Of a stretch of DNA of 64,000 nucleotides, positions 1 to 9,200 are shown one piece after another; position 1 is the stretch's first letter; each line of letters opens with the position of its first letter. The stretch is from the NCBI GenBank assembly GCA_021740645.1, contig JAIOZL010000005.1, positions 1 through 64,000 of the forward strand, given 5' to 3'. Below the pieces are notes generated by a model, which saw nothing but the letters and a program-made list of their open reading frames with translations, did not search any database and was not told the DNA's origin. The translations under genes were made by a program, and so were the position numbers. The DNA comes from Bacteroidales bacterium. GTDB taxonomy: Bacteria > Bacteroidota > Bacteroidia > Bacteroidales > JAADJA01.

Positions 1-2
1 AT

Positions 3-122
3 TTTAATGAATTTTGTTATCGGATTAACCGCTCACAAAACAAAGAAACTATCTTTAATAATTTGATCAGAAGAATGGTTGCTGCCGACAATATTACGCA
101 TCAGCAATTAATAAGCAGCTAA
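3..122 (+). mobile_element. C-terminal end of an IS1595-like (ISXO2-domain) transposase, cut by the window edge
   Basis: Frame 3 is open from the window edge to a TAA at 120-122 and encodes 39 residues beginning FNEFCYRINR. The pattern xEFxYRxNR followed by 'IFNNLIRRMVAAD' matches, from memory, the C-terminus of IS1595-family transposases in Bacteroidota. Only the tail is visible, so activity cannot be judged. The stop overlaps the stop of the convergent beta-helix gene (119-121), so the insertion sequence end probably lies within about 15 bases of here. The family assignment rests on a short stretch and is an inference. Confidence 0.6.
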
Positions 123-1363
123 ATGATGACCTCTAAAATATTATTTAAAATCCCATAACTACCAACTATTGTAGAAGCAGCATATATTCCACCAGTGGAT
201 ATCCCTGAATTATTACAAACAATTGTATTATTTACAAAATTGTAATTTGCTTCACAATAGATTGCTCCTCCTTCATCACCGGCAGAATTGTACATAAAAA
301 GGTTGTTTAAATATTCTTTATCACTTCCTTTTTCATGTTTACTGCATACAGCTCCACCATCCCTGGCCTTATTTGAATCGAAGATATTAAACAGGATAAT
401 CATAGGGCTGTTGTGATAAAAATTACTAAAGTAAATGCCACCACCGTCGAAATTCACAGCCCTGTTGGAATTGAATTCATTTTCGATGATTTCTATATTG
501 ACAACATCCCCTCTGAAAAAACATGCTCCTCCATTATCTCTGGCCTGGTTTTTAACGAAATGGTTTTTTACCAGGTCAATTCCTCCAAAAATTGCATCTT
601 CAAGAAATATGGCACCACCATTTCTGGCCCTGTTTTTTGAAAATTCATTTTTAAATATTTTAAACTTAGTGGTGAGCAGGGAGTTAATATAAATTGCTCC
701 ACCTTTGCTTCTGCAGCGGTTATCTAAAAATCTATTATTCTCAATGATTACAGGGTTACTACAACTACTGAAATTAAAACAGATTCCTGCACCCATCAAC
801 TTTGTGAAATTGTTCCTGATAGTAGAGTTTCTGATTTCGAAAACATTAAAAGTGCTATTGTTTACAAAAATTGCACCTGCAAGATCAGATAGTGGGAGCC
901 CAAAACTAAATTTCTCGACATCCTGAATATGGGCATAATCAATAAAAATTGTGTCAATGGTGCAACTGTCAATAATAATTCCACCCCAGCATGCACCAAT
1001 ATTAGCCGGGTGTTCGTAAAACCTTGCAGGTCCTGATGAAGTTCCATGGATAAATAAGTCACCCTTGATAATAAATCGGGTATCTTCCTTCATTTGAAAT
1101 TCTGTATTTTCCAAAATAACCAAATTACTTCCGGGTTCAGTAAACATTTGTGAGTTATAATCAAACTCAATAATTACTCCCGGTTCAATAGTAAAAGAAG
1201 AGCCGGTAGGAATGTAGATATTACTCCACATGGGCACCTGGTAGGTATTTGGAGGCAAAGATGTGCCGTAAACTGCGGTAAGGTCACCAGTGATTACAAC
1301 GGCATTGGAAGAAAAAGCGATGAAGAGGGAGATTAAGAATAAATAAATGTGTAAGTTTTTCAT
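119..1363 (-). CDS. Secreted right-handed beta-helix (Pmp-like) protein, probably truncated at its C-terminus
   Basis: The 414-residue product has a signal peptide (about residues 1-22, ending SSNA) and then repeated 'NxxRDNGGA' and 'GGAIY' units typical of parallel beta-helix proteins of the polymorphic-membrane-protein or pectin-lyase-fold type. Family members are usually surface adhesins or polysaccharide-active proteins; no catalytic residue is evident. The start at 1363 is chosen because the signal peptide begins there and a good promoter (1400-1430) overlaps the earlier in-frame ATG at 1402. The protein stops in mid-repeat after 'GILNNIL' plus four residues and has no T9SS sorting domain. 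Since it runs straight into an insertion-sequence end, truncation by IS insertion is likely but inferred. Confidence 0.75.
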   Translation of the reverse strand: MKNLHIYLFLISLFIAFSSNAVVITGDLTAVYGTSLPPNTYQVPMWSNIYIPTGSSFTIEPGVIIEFDYNSQMFTEPGSNLVILENTEFQMKEDTRFIIKGDLFIHGTSSGPARFYEHPANIGACWGGIIIDSCTIDTIFIDYAHIQDVEKFSFGLPLSDLAGAIFVNNSTFNVFEIRNSTIRNNFTKLMGAGICFNFSSCSNPVIIENNRFLDNRCRSKGGAIYINSLLTTKFKIFKNEFSKNRARNGGAIFLEDAIFGGIDLVKNHFVKNQARDNGGACFFRGDVVNIEIIENEFNSNRAVNFDGGGIYFSNFYHNSPMIILFNIFDSNKARDGGAVCSKHEKGSDKEYLNNLFMYNSAGDEGGAIYCEANYNFVNNTIVCNNSGISTGGIYAASTIVGSYGILNNILEVII

Positions 1364-1399
1364 GTCTAATAATTTTATGATTAAATATTGAATTACAAG

Positions 1400-1430
1400 C
1401 AAATATACCGGGTGAAAGAGCTACCGACAA
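1400..1430 (-). promoter_or_regulatory. Bacteroidota-type promoter for the beta-helix gene
   Basis: Read on the minus strand, TTG (1428-1430) is followed by 20 bases and then TATATTTG (1400-1407), matching the Bacteroidota TTTG / TAnnTTTG pattern. The predicted transcript starts about 30 bases before the ATG at 1363. Confidence 0.55.
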
Positions 1431-1510
1431 CCTGCAATAAGGAAGCGGTTTGCCTGGATGAGGGAAAGGGGGTAAGTAGTTAGTTAAAGGAGAGACTGGG
1501 TAAATGAAAT

Positions 1511-1550
1511 AAAAAAAGAGGCCACCTTATTCAGATAGCCCCTTTTTAAA
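1511..1550 (-). terminator. Rho-independent terminator after the PKD/anchor-J gene
   Basis: Bases 1513-1522 and 1538-1547 pair as a 10-bp stem with one mismatch. On the minus strand the stem is followed by a run of T. It lies about 20 bases past the stop at 1569. Confidence 0.6.
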
Positions 1551-1568
1551 TAATTGAAAGTAAGAAGT

Positions 1569-4500
1569 TTATTTAATAAAAACCTTTTTTGTGTAAAGGT
1601 TATGTTCAGTTCTGACTTTTACTACGTAATAGCCTTTTTCTCCAATCATCTTAATTCTGCTGATGTCGCTGAATAAGTTATTTACTGTGAGAATCTCATG
1701 ACCCATCATATCGAAAATGGTAACCTGCTCAACTTGTTCAACAGGTGACTTGATATAAACAATATCCTGATAAGAATAGATATTTATGCCTTCAGGCTGA
1801 TTGTTATCAACACCAAACCACGTGGTTTGAAAATGGAGATTGAATCGATGCTTTTCATCTTCTGAGGAAGCAGTAAACTCATAAATGGAGCCTTCTTCCA
1901 GTTCAATAAATACCTCTTCTTTTATATCCTCCAACACAACTGTAATATCCAATGGAAATCCGGTTAATTCTGAGGCCTTAATGGTATAAATCCCATCCAC
2001 TCCTACTTTGTATCCAATGGGAAGAACGAGCTCTTTTGAAGCTTCAGATCTTACATCTACAGAGAATAATTCATCGCCCTGAACGATAGAATAAATATTA
2101 GGTGACTCATCATATCCCCAACGTTTTTCCAGGTCAAACTTTGGATCGTACCCATCTGTTGCCTCTGGTGTGAATTGAAACAGTACTACATCAAAATCAT
2201 TGTTACCATCTGTTCTAAGCCTAATCGTTTGCCCTATAGTTATTTCTTTATCTTTATATATCGTTTGACTATTATGAATTCTTCCACTGTTAGGAATAGT
2301 AATAGATGCCGCAGCTGAAGTGGCTCTCACCCAAAAACCCTGAGTAGGTGAAACTGAACCAGCCGGGAAATCTCCATCATTTGGCCATTGGACACCAGTT
2401 TCTGAATTGTAACATCCATCATTTCCAGTATTATGTATGCAGGCCCATGGTGTAATATCGGTGGTTGCCCATGTGTTATCCCATGTCAATCCTGAAGGAT
2501 ATGGATTACCTACAAGGTTCCATCCAGCACTTCCACTTGCAGGAGTGTAATTTACTGTGGATACATTAAAATCCCCGGTATTAAGAACTCCTGTATAGGT
2601 AACTGTTTTTGATCCTGTGAAAGCATCAGATGCCCAGGCAGAATATCCTTGTGAAGGGTTCATAGGGATAGAAGTAGGTTGTACCAGGTAGGTCCAATCA
2701 TCTGTGGGTTCATTAAATTCTTTGAGATAAATATCCAGATAAGTGAAAATGGTGGCGCCTGTCACTGGAGGTGATACCAGGTGCCATCGTTCAGATGTTA
2801 TATATTGTTCCACATTGGCTGGCCCAACAACATTGGTATTCCCATTATCAATAAAGGAAGCAATACGGTTATGATCTGCCACTAAATTAGCATCTCCGGC
2901 AACATTAAACCCACTGGTTACATTGGCAGTAACTTCTCCTAATGATCCAATGTTTAAATCACCAGCTACAGTAAATAAATCATTCATAAATCCAGGATTA
3001 CCTTCTGTATTCAGGAAGCCTGAATTTACTGTTAAATCGCCAATTACCTGGCCGCCTGCTACACTTGTTGGAGGATTTGTATTATATATTACTCCTTCCG
3101 GGCAATTTACAATCATATTAGGTGTTTTAAAATAGTTTCCAGCACCCCAGGAAGAGGCCATGATGTAAAATGGCCCGGGCCCGTCATTCCCCAAAAAATT
3201 AAAGGTTCCGTCTGTAATTGTCCAGTCATCGCTGCTGTTGCGGAAGGTCCCTCCAATATTTAAAGTAACAGGACCATCAATTGTTCCAACAATATCGAAG
3301 TTTGACCAAACAATTGCTCCAGAAGCATTAATAATTCCTCCGGAAAGGTTTATTGTTCCTTTTCCCCAGACAAAGTTTAAGTTTTGAAACCAGTTGTCGA
3401 AACTCCAGGTTCCTGCATTTATATCAGTAAGTGAACCAATTTCTGAATAATAATCACTGGCCACAGTACAATTTCCACCATCCATTCTAAATGTACCACT
3501 TACTCCTTCTCCATTACTAATATATCCTCCAACGGTAAGGTCGGAGCCTGTATCCAGGGTAATTTCTCCACCATCCTGAATAATTAAGTTTTTACAGGAT
3601 GCGACTTCATTAACTATCGGATAATTCGGACAACCTCCGGGAATTCTTACATCTGATGCGATGTGGGGAATTATATTATCATCCCAGTTGCCAATGGTAT
3701 TCCAATCGGTGTTTACCAAACCGGTCCAAAAACCTGTAGATATTGCCTGATTGGTCAATATTACATCATCTACTGCCCACCACCAAGAGTAATCACCTGT
3801 CCAGTTCCATTTAAACATTACCTGAGATTGCCCGGCACAAGAGGCACTTAGATTATACACTTCGGTTGTAGCATTATTTGTTGAATTTGCAGCCCATGAG
3901 TCAAGTATAATCCAGTTATTTCCACCATCGATGCTGTAGGAAATATTACCTGCCCCACCAAAACCAGAGAAAAAATAGTGTTCAAACTGTAAATAAGCAA
4001 TAGATTCTGAAGACAGATCAAATAAAGGGGATATCAGGTCGCAATCTTCAGCTCCTGTATTAAAGCCATAGTTATCACTGTCGAAAATAGCAAAACCATT
4101 CCCACTTGAAGAAGTATTAATATTTCTTCCTCCGGGATTATCAAATTCCCATAATTTACCATTTCCTGAATTATCAAAATTTTGCCAACAGGAAGGTATT
4201 ACTCCACTGTTATCAAACTGCTCTATCCATGGGAATGTGGAAACTGTGCAATTTATAGAAATATAACCTAATTTTAACTCGGTATCACTTCCAAGGACAT
4301 TTGAAGCTGTAAGCTCTACATTATAAATTCCAGGAGCAGTAAATTGAACCTGCGGATTTTGAGAACTTGCATCTGTTCCCCCAACATACGTATATGTTCC
4401 CGGACTAATTACCCAGCTCCAGGAGTCCGGACTTTCACTGGATAAATCGGTGAAGGCCACTGTTTGACCAATTAAAGGAGTTGTATCATCTGCAACAAAA

Positions 4501-5837
4501 TCTGCAACAGGAGGGTTAGTGGGTATGGTCTGGTTAGTGATATATACATCATCAATGGCCCACCACCACGACCAATCACCTGTCCAGTTCCAATTGAACA
4601 TCACACTGGACTGGCCTGCCAAACTTGTGGAAAGATCATAAACTACCTGTGTGGCATTTGGGGTTGAAGAGGCCGACCATGAATTCACAGAAACCCAATT
4701 TAAGCCACCATCAATCGTATATAGAAATTCTGCTGCCCCACCATAACCTGAAAAAAAGAAATGTTCAAAACTTACGATTACGGTTGCTTCGCTAGTAAAA
4801 TCAAATACTGGAGAAATCAAGTCACAATCTTCTGCACCTGTATTTTGTCCATAGTTATCACTGTCAAAAATAGCAAAACCATTTGCACTGGACGTGGTAT
4901 AAATAAATCTACTTCCAGGATTGTTAAATTCCCAAACTTTACCACTTCCTGAATTGTCAATATTTTGCCAACAATTGGGAATCAGGCCCCCGTTATCAAA
5001 TTGTTGTGAATATGGAAAAGTGGCGATTGAGCAATCCTGAACAAAAATATAATCGGTTTTAGTTTCAGTATCACTGCCACCAATATTTGAAGCGGTAAGT
5101 TCAACCGTATATAGCCCGGAGGCTGTAAACGCGACTTGCGGATTTTGCGAATTTGCATTCGTTCCTCCAATATAAGAAATGCTTGAAGGACTGAATGACC
5201 ATGACCAGGTATCCGGTGTTTCAGTTGACAGGTCAGTAAACTGAACCATTTGACCTAAATTGGGGGTGGTATAATTAGCTACAAAATCTGCCACAGGTGC
5301 CACAACCAGAAAACCTTCAACCAAAATATTATCAATGTAATGCCTTTCATTTCCCGAATTATTATTTACCCGAACAATAATGCTCACATTATTTCCTGAT
5401 AACCCGGCTTCAGTAGCTTGTAAATTCCCCAAATTTCCTGTATTTAACCCATTGGTGGTAAATGGTGTTTCCGCTCCACCATTGAGGGCGTAATACACAT
5501 TCAGATAATCAGAGTTTTCCATTCCGTTTCCGCTGGAAATATCCACTGATAATGAGACATTAGAGTAACCAGAAATATTAATAGATTGAGTAAAGAGAAT
5601 GGCTTCTCCTTTCAGGTCTCGTCCTTGAATCCGGTTACCACGAACTTCAAAATAGTCCTGGTTATTCAGTAAGTTGCAATTGGAAACATCTCTGGTCCAT
5701 TTTGGAGGAATTCCACTTCCTTGTGTTGTTCCATTTGGATAAGTGAAATTTTCTTCCCAAATAGTTACCTGGGAATATACGTTGCTGGTAAATAAATAAA
5801 TCAGCGTAAGAATAAATACGTTGTAAATTCTTTTCAT
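1569..5837 (-). CDS. T9SS cargo: giant secreted protein with two PKD / choice-of-anchor-J modules
   Basis: The 1422-residue protein has a signal peptide (1-22, ending VYSQ) and an anchor-like beta-sandwich (about 27-175). Two tandem modules follow, each a PKD domain (181-267 and 443-528) plus a 'choice-of-anchor J' domain (268-436 and 529-697). Next come a 'WTG…W…NW' beta-rich region from about 702 and a T9SS type-A sorting domain (about 1347-1422) with 'FDMMGHEI' and the ending 'KKVFIK'. No enzymatic motif was recognised, so it is probably a surface adhesin or carbohydrate-interacting protein. It is transcribed alone: a terminator follows and a 425-bp gap precedes it. The domains are clear; the biological role is unknown. 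Confidence 0.85.
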   Translation of the reverse strand: MKRIYNVFILTLIYLFTSNVYSQVTIWEENFTYPNGTTQGSGIPPKWTRDVSNCNLLNNQDYFEVRGNRIQGRDLKGEAILFTQSINISGYSNVSLSVDISSGNGMENSDYLNVYYALNGGAETPFTTNGLNTGNLGNLQATEAGLSGNNVSIIVRVNNNSGNERHYIDNILVEGFLVVAPVADFVANYTTPNLGQMVQFTDLSTETPDTWSWSFSPSSISYIGGTNANSQNPQVAFTASGLYTVELTASNIGGSDTETKTDYIFVQDCSIATFPYSQQFDNGGLIPNCWQNIDNSGSGKVWEFNNPGSRFIYTTSSANGFAIFDSDNYGQNTGAEDCDLISPVFDFTSEATVIVSFEHFFFSGYGGAAEFLYTIDGGLNWVSVNSWSASSTPNATQVVYDLSTSLAGQSSVMFNWNWTGDWSWWWAIDDVYITNQTIPTNPPVADFVADDTTPLIGQTVAFTDLSSESPDSWSWVISPGTYTYVGGTDASSQNPQVQFTAPGIYNVELTASNVLGSDTELKLGYISINCTVSTFPWIEQFDNSGVIPSCWQNFDNSGNGKLWEFDNPGGRNINTSSSGNGFAIFDSDNYGFNTGAEDCDLISPLFDLSSESIAYLQFEHYFFSGFGGAGNISYSIDGGNNWIILDSWAANSTNNATTEVYNLSASCAGQSQVMFKWNWTGDYSWWWAVDDVILTNQAISTGFWTGLVNTDWNTIGNWDDNIIPHIASDVRIPGGCPNYPIVNEVASCKNLIIQDGGEITLDTGSDLTVGGYISNGEGVSGTFRMDGGNCTVASDYYSEIGSLTDINAGTWSFDNWFQNLNFVWGKGTINLSGGIINASGAIVWSNFDIVGTIDGPVTLNIGGTFRNSSDDWTITDGTFNFLGNDGPGPFYIMASSWGAGNYFKTPNMIVNCPEGVIYNTNPPTSVAGGQVIGDLTVNSGFLNTEGNPGFMNDLFTVAGDLNIGSLGEVTANVTSGFNVAGDANLVADHNRIASFIDNGNTNVVGPANVEQYITSERWHLVSPPVTGATIFTYLDIYLKEFNEPTDDWTYLVQPTSIPMNPSQGYSAWASDAFTGSKTVTYTGVLNTGDFNVSTVNYTPASGSAGWNLVGNPYPSGLTWDNTWATTDITPWACIHNTGNDGCYNSETGVQWPNDGDFPAGSVSPTQGFWVRATSAAASITIPNSGRIHNSQTIYKDKEITIGQTIRLRTDGNNDFDVVLFQFTPEATDGYDPKFDLEKRWGYDESPNIYSIVQGDELFSVDVRSEASKELVLPIGYKVGVDGIYTIKASELTGFPLDITVVLEDIKEEVFIELEEGSIYEFTASSEDEKHRFNLHFQTTWFGVDNNQPEGINIYSYQDIVYIKSPVEQVEQVTIFDMMGHEILTVNNLFSDISRIKMIGEKGYYVVKVRTEHNLYTKKVFIK
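3747..4511 (-). repeat. Second copy of the PKD + anchor-J module
   Basis: This encodes residues 443-697 of the 1422-residue protein. It aligns almost without gaps to residues 181-436, sharing for example 'FAIFDSDNYG' and 'NTGAEDCDLISP'. Confidence 0.8.
4530..5297 (-). repeat. First copy of the PKD + anchor-J module
   Basis: This encodes residues 181-436, the tandem partner of 3747-4511. The copies have diverged at many codons, so the duplication is old. Confidence 0.8.
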
Positions 5838-6208
5838 AGTGGTACAATTTTTATTGACCTGATTATTAAGTTCTAAATATAAAATCTCTTGTTAAAATCT
5901 CTTGATAGGGCGGTTATACGCCAAATTGTAATAATTGTTTTAAAATATAAAACAAAGATATTTTAATACTACTCTTGTTTTTTGAACTTAAAGATGAAAT
6001 ATTCACATTAAAAAGTGAATAAAAATGGCCTGGATATATGGGTTGGAAATTGAAAATTAAAGATTTATACTTTTTGTAAAATCCATAACAGGAATTATTA
6101 TTTACTTTAAATCTTATTTAAAATTATCCTGAAATGAGTGTAATTTTTCATTCAATCACTTTTACATAATTAATTCCGGGAATTGGCAATAAGAAGAGAA
6201 TAAAAAGT
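5838..6208. other. AT-rich intergenic region, no gene seen
   Basis: About 370 bases between two minus-strand T9SS genes. It holds only a weak minus-strand -7-like box, TATCTTTG at 5953-5960, without a convincing upstream element. No open frame with a credible start was found. Confidence 0.5.
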
Positions 6209-6237
6209 GAAAAGCCCCCTTCATCAGGGAGCTTTTC
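6209..6237 (-). terminator. Terminator after the C25 peptidase gene
   Basis: GAAAAGC (6209-6215) pairs with GCTTTTC (6231-6237), extended inside by CCC/GGG. On the minus strand it is followed by a T-rich stretch. It lies 26 bases past the stop at 6263. Confidence 0.7.
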
Positions 6238-6262
6238 GTCCAACAAGTGATACCAAAACAAC

Positions 6263-9200
6263 TTATTCAATAAAAACTTTCTCCACATATGTCTCATTCT
6301 CAGTTGAAAGTTTTACTAAATAAAAACCGGTATCTTCCAGAATCCTTAATTTATTCAACCCATTTCCAAAAAGAATCTTCTGGAAAATTTCTTTACCCAT
6401 CATATCATATATTTGGACTGAATAATTTGTTGGTGTATTCAACTGAACATATACATTTTTTTCAAATGAATAGATCAGGAACGGACTGCTGAAAATATCT
6501 TTTGTGCCATTTGGATCACCAAAATGTAGTAAAAATCTGTGAGGATCATTTGCAGGCTTATGCAAAAAACTATAAGTATTGGTTGTATACAAATTAATTA
6601 TATGGTCTTCTTTTGTGTCCTCCAGGAATATTGGAGTACCTCCATCAAAACTTTCTAAACCATCTGCCTCGAAAGTGAATACCTCTTCCACAGCACACTC
6701 AAATCCAAGTTGTACGGTTTTCTGAATATTTATCGGGGCAAGTGTATTAATAGAACATGGGTAACCATCTACTACGGAATATAACTGTGGCGCTTCCGGA
6801 AGTCCATATAATTTGCTCACATCATAATCGTTTTCATATCCGTTATTTGCCTCAGCATTGAAGGATACAAAAATTGCATCGGAATAACCATTCCCTTCTA
6901 CATCCAGTTTTAACGTGTTTAAAATATCTTTTGAGTTTTTGTAAAAACCTTCATTGCTGTTTACTCTGCTTCTTTGAGGGATAGTCATCATTGGGTTTGC
7001 ACCTGTGGCTAAAACAAAAAATCCCTGAGCTGATGGAATTATTCCATTTGGTAATGTGCCATAACCATTTGAATTATTGGTATTGGTGCTGTTCCAAAAT
7101 AAATAATTACCCTCATTATGATCCCAGGTCCAAACGGTATTTGAAATGCTCTTTTTCGTCCAGGTGTCAATGTCTGCTTCTATTGCAGACGGATAGGGAT
7201 TAGAGATAAGGTTTAATCCAAATCCGGGAGTATATTCGAGGTTGAAAAATCCATCTTCACCGGTTGTCATGTCGCCAGTGTTTAATTCTCCTTCAAATAG
7301 AATAGTCTCATTTTGATTTATATTATTATCCACCCAAACTTCATAACCCCTGCCGAGGGTGAGAGGTGTTGTGACCGGCACAATCCACGCTCCCCATGTA
7401 TTTGTTGATTGGTCATAAGCATTCAGGTAAATATCAGATTGTCCGGGCAGGAAGAATACCCCGGCCAAAGCATTTTTAACGGGTATGCCTATAAAATGCC
7501 ACTGCATTTGAGATAAATATCTTTCAACGCCAGCCTCGACATTTGGTGTGGTATGGATAATTGAGGCGGCTGCTGCTGTATTATCTGACTTCAATATTAA
7601 TCCACTACTTCCTGAATGATTCACAAGGGTACCATTAACGGTAAGAGAATTGCCAGATGGAATGTACAAATGTGCCCCAGCTTCAATGGTTAAATTATTG
7701 CAAACTGCTCCATTTCCGCTATTTTGTTCAGGGAAAAAACCACCCGACTCCGTATTGATCAATATAACGTCCGTATTGATATCAGGTAAAATGCCAGCAT
7801 GCCAATTTGATGGATCGCTCCAATCAGCTGAACCACTTCCAAGCCAATAGCCGGGAATGGGATTCTCAAAAATTTCAAAATTATCGAATTGCCAGTACCA
7901 GTCATTTGAATGGGTTACCTCCCATTTGAATGATATGTTCTCATATCCATCAGCCCAGGAAGAAATATCATATGTTTTTTCCCCTTCTTCTTCTGCCGGA
8001 TCCATATGGTGCCATTCATCAATCAAAAAGGGGAAAGTATTCCCACCATCACGGCTGCCATAAAAATACCCATCCTGTGATCCGGACGAATAATTTGCCC
8101 GCCAGTAGTGGAAAAATTTTACATTGATGTTAATTTTATGGCTCCCGTTAAAAACTGGGGAGTAAACTGTACCTGTTTCAGATGGGCTATAATCAGAATA
8201 TATATTGTAGCCACCGGGTGGATTTTGACCCCGCCAAATGGTACTGAACGACCATACACTGGAGTTATCAGTGTTCCAATCAATTGGCCAGTTTCCCCCA
8301 TTTTCAAATGTTTGTGCATAGGGGATAGAGGTACCTATTTCTAAAGTAGTAAACGAAAATTGATCTCCATAGCTAATGCCTGTTGCATTAATAGCAAAAG
8401 CTTTAAAGTAGTATGTTGTGGCTGCATCCAGATTGCTTACATCCAAATTGAATAAACCTAAAGATACAAGGGGGTTTGTCTGTATTTCAACTGTATTTGT
8501 GCCGCCTATTTCCGGGTCGGTTGAAGTACTGAATACAATCCCGCTTTCTGTCACCGGGTTTCCATAGTCATCGGTAATTAGCCCACCACAGATTGCTGAA
8601 TTTATTGATATCAGAGATGCTGGCTGTGTTAACACAGCAGGTGGGAAATTGCAGGTTCCTGTAACATTTATTTGGGCCACATAAGGCCTGTGATTTGTTT
8701 TTGATACAGTAAGCCAAACGCTTCCTCCAGGTTCTGTGATTGAATAAGTTAAATGACCAATTCCAGATTCATCAATAACTGTATAGCCAATTAAGTCTCC
8801 GTTAAGTACGAGCGTGGCAATTGCTCCGGGACTTGAATTAGCGAGGAGAAACTGAGTTTCACTGCAATCGATATCATTTCCATGAGTAGCTGTTATTGCA
8901 TTAGAATTTGGATTTTGTGTCCAGATTTTCATAGCCGGGTCGCCAAACCAGTGGAATAATTCATATTGATATTTATCATTTGTAGAGGTGCCTCCCCAGT
9001 TCATTTCCATGGCATACAACCCCTGGTTAATCACATCACCCATTGTGAATACTTCATTGCCGGGGCCAATTTGATAATTACTTCCGGAACCCCCTGAACC
9101 AAATTGTGCTGCCAGGCCGGGATCAGGCCAAATGGCGTCAATCATACCGATCGAAAGAGCATCGTTGTAACCACTAAAACTATAGTATGCCGCCGCCACA

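Noticed and set aside
5953-5960. Promoter for the 1422-residue gene (TATCTTTG on the minus strand)
   Set aside because: No -33 element at the right spacing and a leader over 100 bases; too weak to list as a feature.
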